Assembly (NCBI GenBank): GCA_030648295.1
Contig: JAUSID010000024.1
Coordinates: forward strand, 1-32,782
Length of the DNA: 32,782 nucleotides
Direction: 5' to 3'
Source: Opitutaceae bacterium
GTDB lineage: Bacteria; Verrucomicrobiota; Verrucomicrobiia; Opitutales; Opitutaceae
Shown: piece by piece, positions 32,017 through 32,782 of the stretch
Layout of the letters: each line of letters begins with the position of its first letter
How positions within the stretch are numbered: position 1 is the first letter of the stretch
The notes under the pieces: generated by a model
Databases searched by the model: none
The model's input: the letters and a program-made list of their open reading frames with translations, nothing else
Told to the model about the DNA's origin: nothing
Program-made: the position numbers and the translations under genes

Positions 32017-32586
32017 ATGCGCATAACCGGTGGGACGGCGCGGGGCATTCCGCTGGTCGTGCCGAAGGGCGACGCGGTCCGCCCCGCCACCGACGGCATG
32101 CGGCAGGCGGTGTTTTCCAGCCTCGGCGCGAGGGTCGCCGGCGCGCATTTCGCGGATCTTTTCGCGGGCAGCGGCGCGTACGGGCTGGAGGCGGTGAGCC
32201 GCGGTGCCGATGGCGGCGTGTTTGTCGAGCAGAACGCGAAGGCGGCCGCGTGCATCCGGAAAAACATCGAGGCTGTCTGCAAGAGCGCGGGGACGATCGG
32301 CGCGCGATTGATGGTGATTCAGGCCGACGCGCGCGTCGTGCCGCTCGGAGGGCGCGCGGTGCCTGACCTCGTGTTCGTCGATCCGCCGTACGAAATTATC
32401 GGTGCGATCGCGGGGCCGCTCTTTGCGAAGCTTACGGAGGTGCTCGGTCCGAAGCCGGACGCGATCGTGGTCTTCGAATTGCCCGGGGAGTTGGAACTCG
32501 CGCCTGACGGCTGGCAGCTCTTGAAACGGCTCGGCAAAGGCGCCCGGCAGCCGACTGTCGCTTTTTTCCAACGCGTGGTGGTTTGA
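32017..32586 (+). CDS. rsmD: 16S rRNA (guanine-966-N2)-methyltransferase RsmD
   Basis: 189 aa, the usual length. The N-terminus MRITGGTARGIPLVVPKGDAVRPATDGMRQAVFSSL is the conserved RsmD opening (RPT/RPATD and the RExVFN-like helix). The SAM-binding motif DLFAGSGAYGLEAVSRGA starts at residue 47, and the catalytic [ND]PPY motif is VFVDPPYE near 119-126. It methylates G966 of 16S rRNA on assembling 30S subunits. It is monocistronic here, followed by a short hairpin. Confidence 0.95.
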   Translation: MRITGGTARGIPLVVPKGDAVRPATDGMRQAVFSSLGARVAGAHFADLFAGSGAYGLEAVSRGADGGVFVEQNAKAAACIRKNIEAVCKSAGTIGARLMVIQADARVVPLGGRAVPDLVFVDPPYEIIGAIAGPLFAKLTEVLGPKPDAIVVFELPGELELAPDGWQLLKRLGKGARQPTVAFFQRVVV

Positions 32587-32591
32587 AGGCT

Positions 32592-32613
32592 CTTGGAATA
32601 ATCTAATTCCAAG
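32592..32613 (+). terminator. Short hairpin after rsmD
   Basis: Arms CTTGGAAT and ATTCCAAG (8-bp perfect stem) with a 6-base loop, 5 bp after the rsmD stop. There is no T-tract, so termination is only possible, not shown. Confidence 0.4.
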
Positions 32614-32660
32614 TCGCGTCGTGATGAGACTAATCGGCAAGGATGTAGCCTGCTTGCCCG

Positions 32661-32695
32661 TTCGACAAGCTCAGGGTCCCGAGCCTGTCGAGGGA
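32661..32695. repeat. TCGACAAGCTCAGGG-type repeat, third location
   Basis: TTCGACAAGCTCAGGG followed by TCCCGAGCCTGTCGAGGG, an imperfect palindrome of the same family as 1080-1112 and 26219-26325. Such elements are widely dispersed in bacterial genomes. Confidence 0.75.
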
Positions 32696-32711
32696 CAGGC
32701 AATGATCGGTT

Positions 32712-32770
32712 GGGAGCGCGACCGCCCCCGGTCGCTGTTGATCATTGCGACCGGGGGCGGTCGCGCTCCC
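32712..32770. repeat. Perfect 24-bp-arm hairpin at the right edge
   Basis: Arm 32712-32735 (GGGAGCGCGACCGCCCCCGG and TCGC) and arm 32747-32770 are exact reverse complements, with an 11-base loop TGTTGATCATT. Flanks GGTT before and ATCCCAACC after suggest an even longer imperfect palindrome. No T-tract. Probably a REP-type element. The window ends 12 bp later. Confidence 0.85.
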
Positions 32771-32782
32771 ATCCCAACCAAT

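Overview
The window is GC-rich (I judge above 60 percent by eye) and looks like a Verrucomicrobiota chromosome, most likely Opitutaceae. I infer this from the mix of a Gram-negative envelope (outer-membrane porins, MCE/Mla lipid transport), a urea transport and urease locus, a homospermidine pathway, and many palindromic and heptameric intergenic repeats. No 16S or other taxonomic marker is present, so the assignment is tentative. I saw no tRNA, rRNA, CRISPR array, phage gene or transposase.

Left block (1-12218, minus strand): a urea acquisition and breakdown locus. Read in its own direction it is a porin, urtA-urtB-urtC-urtD-urtE (urea ABC importer), ureA-ureB-ureC (urease subunits), a patch of decayed toxin-antitoxin genes (a DUF433 fragment, an intact vapB-like antitoxin and a deleted PIN toxin), then ureE-ureF-ureG (nickel and GTPase accessory proteins). 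UreG runs off the left edge and ureD is not in the window. The porin and a plus-strand TorF-like outer-membrane protein diverge from a short gap. That gap carries two good matches to sigma-54 promoters, one for each gene, which suggests nitrogen control.

Middle block (13392-24510, mostly plus strand): arginine and polyamine synthesis. It holds argC, homospermidine synthase (hss), an ornithine decarboxylase-like gene, argJ (the only one on the minus strand), argB, argD, argF and argG. Ornithine made by the Arg enzymes can go on through ArgF and ArgG or be decarboxylated to putrescine and joined to homospermidine by the two embedded genes.

Right block (24665-32782): a polytopic membrane protein of unknown function, an MCE lipid-transport operon (a secreted protein rich in W-P-L/F motifs, then mlaE, mlaF and mlaD, minus strand), a metallo-beta-lactamase-fold hydrolase, and rsmD on the plus strand.

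The most unusual feature is a recurring architecture of 7-bp tandem repeats filling gaps between co-directional genes. At ureA/ureB, argC/hss and argB/argD, the TGA stop of the upstream gene runs straight into GGATTGC-type heptamers. A spacer follows, then the reverse complement (GCAATCC-type), which in two of the three cases ends at or close to the ATG of the next gene. At ureB/ureC, urtC/urtD and ureF/ureG only the AATCC-type arm is present, again just before the start codon. A related GCTCCAA/TTGGAGC element sits between the ornithine decarboxylase and argJ genes. Several other dispersed palindromic families (two copies of a 162-167 bp inverted-repeat element around argG, GTAGCGG hairpins, GTGGCGCG hairpins and TCGACAAGCTCAGGG-type elements) also lie in the gaps.
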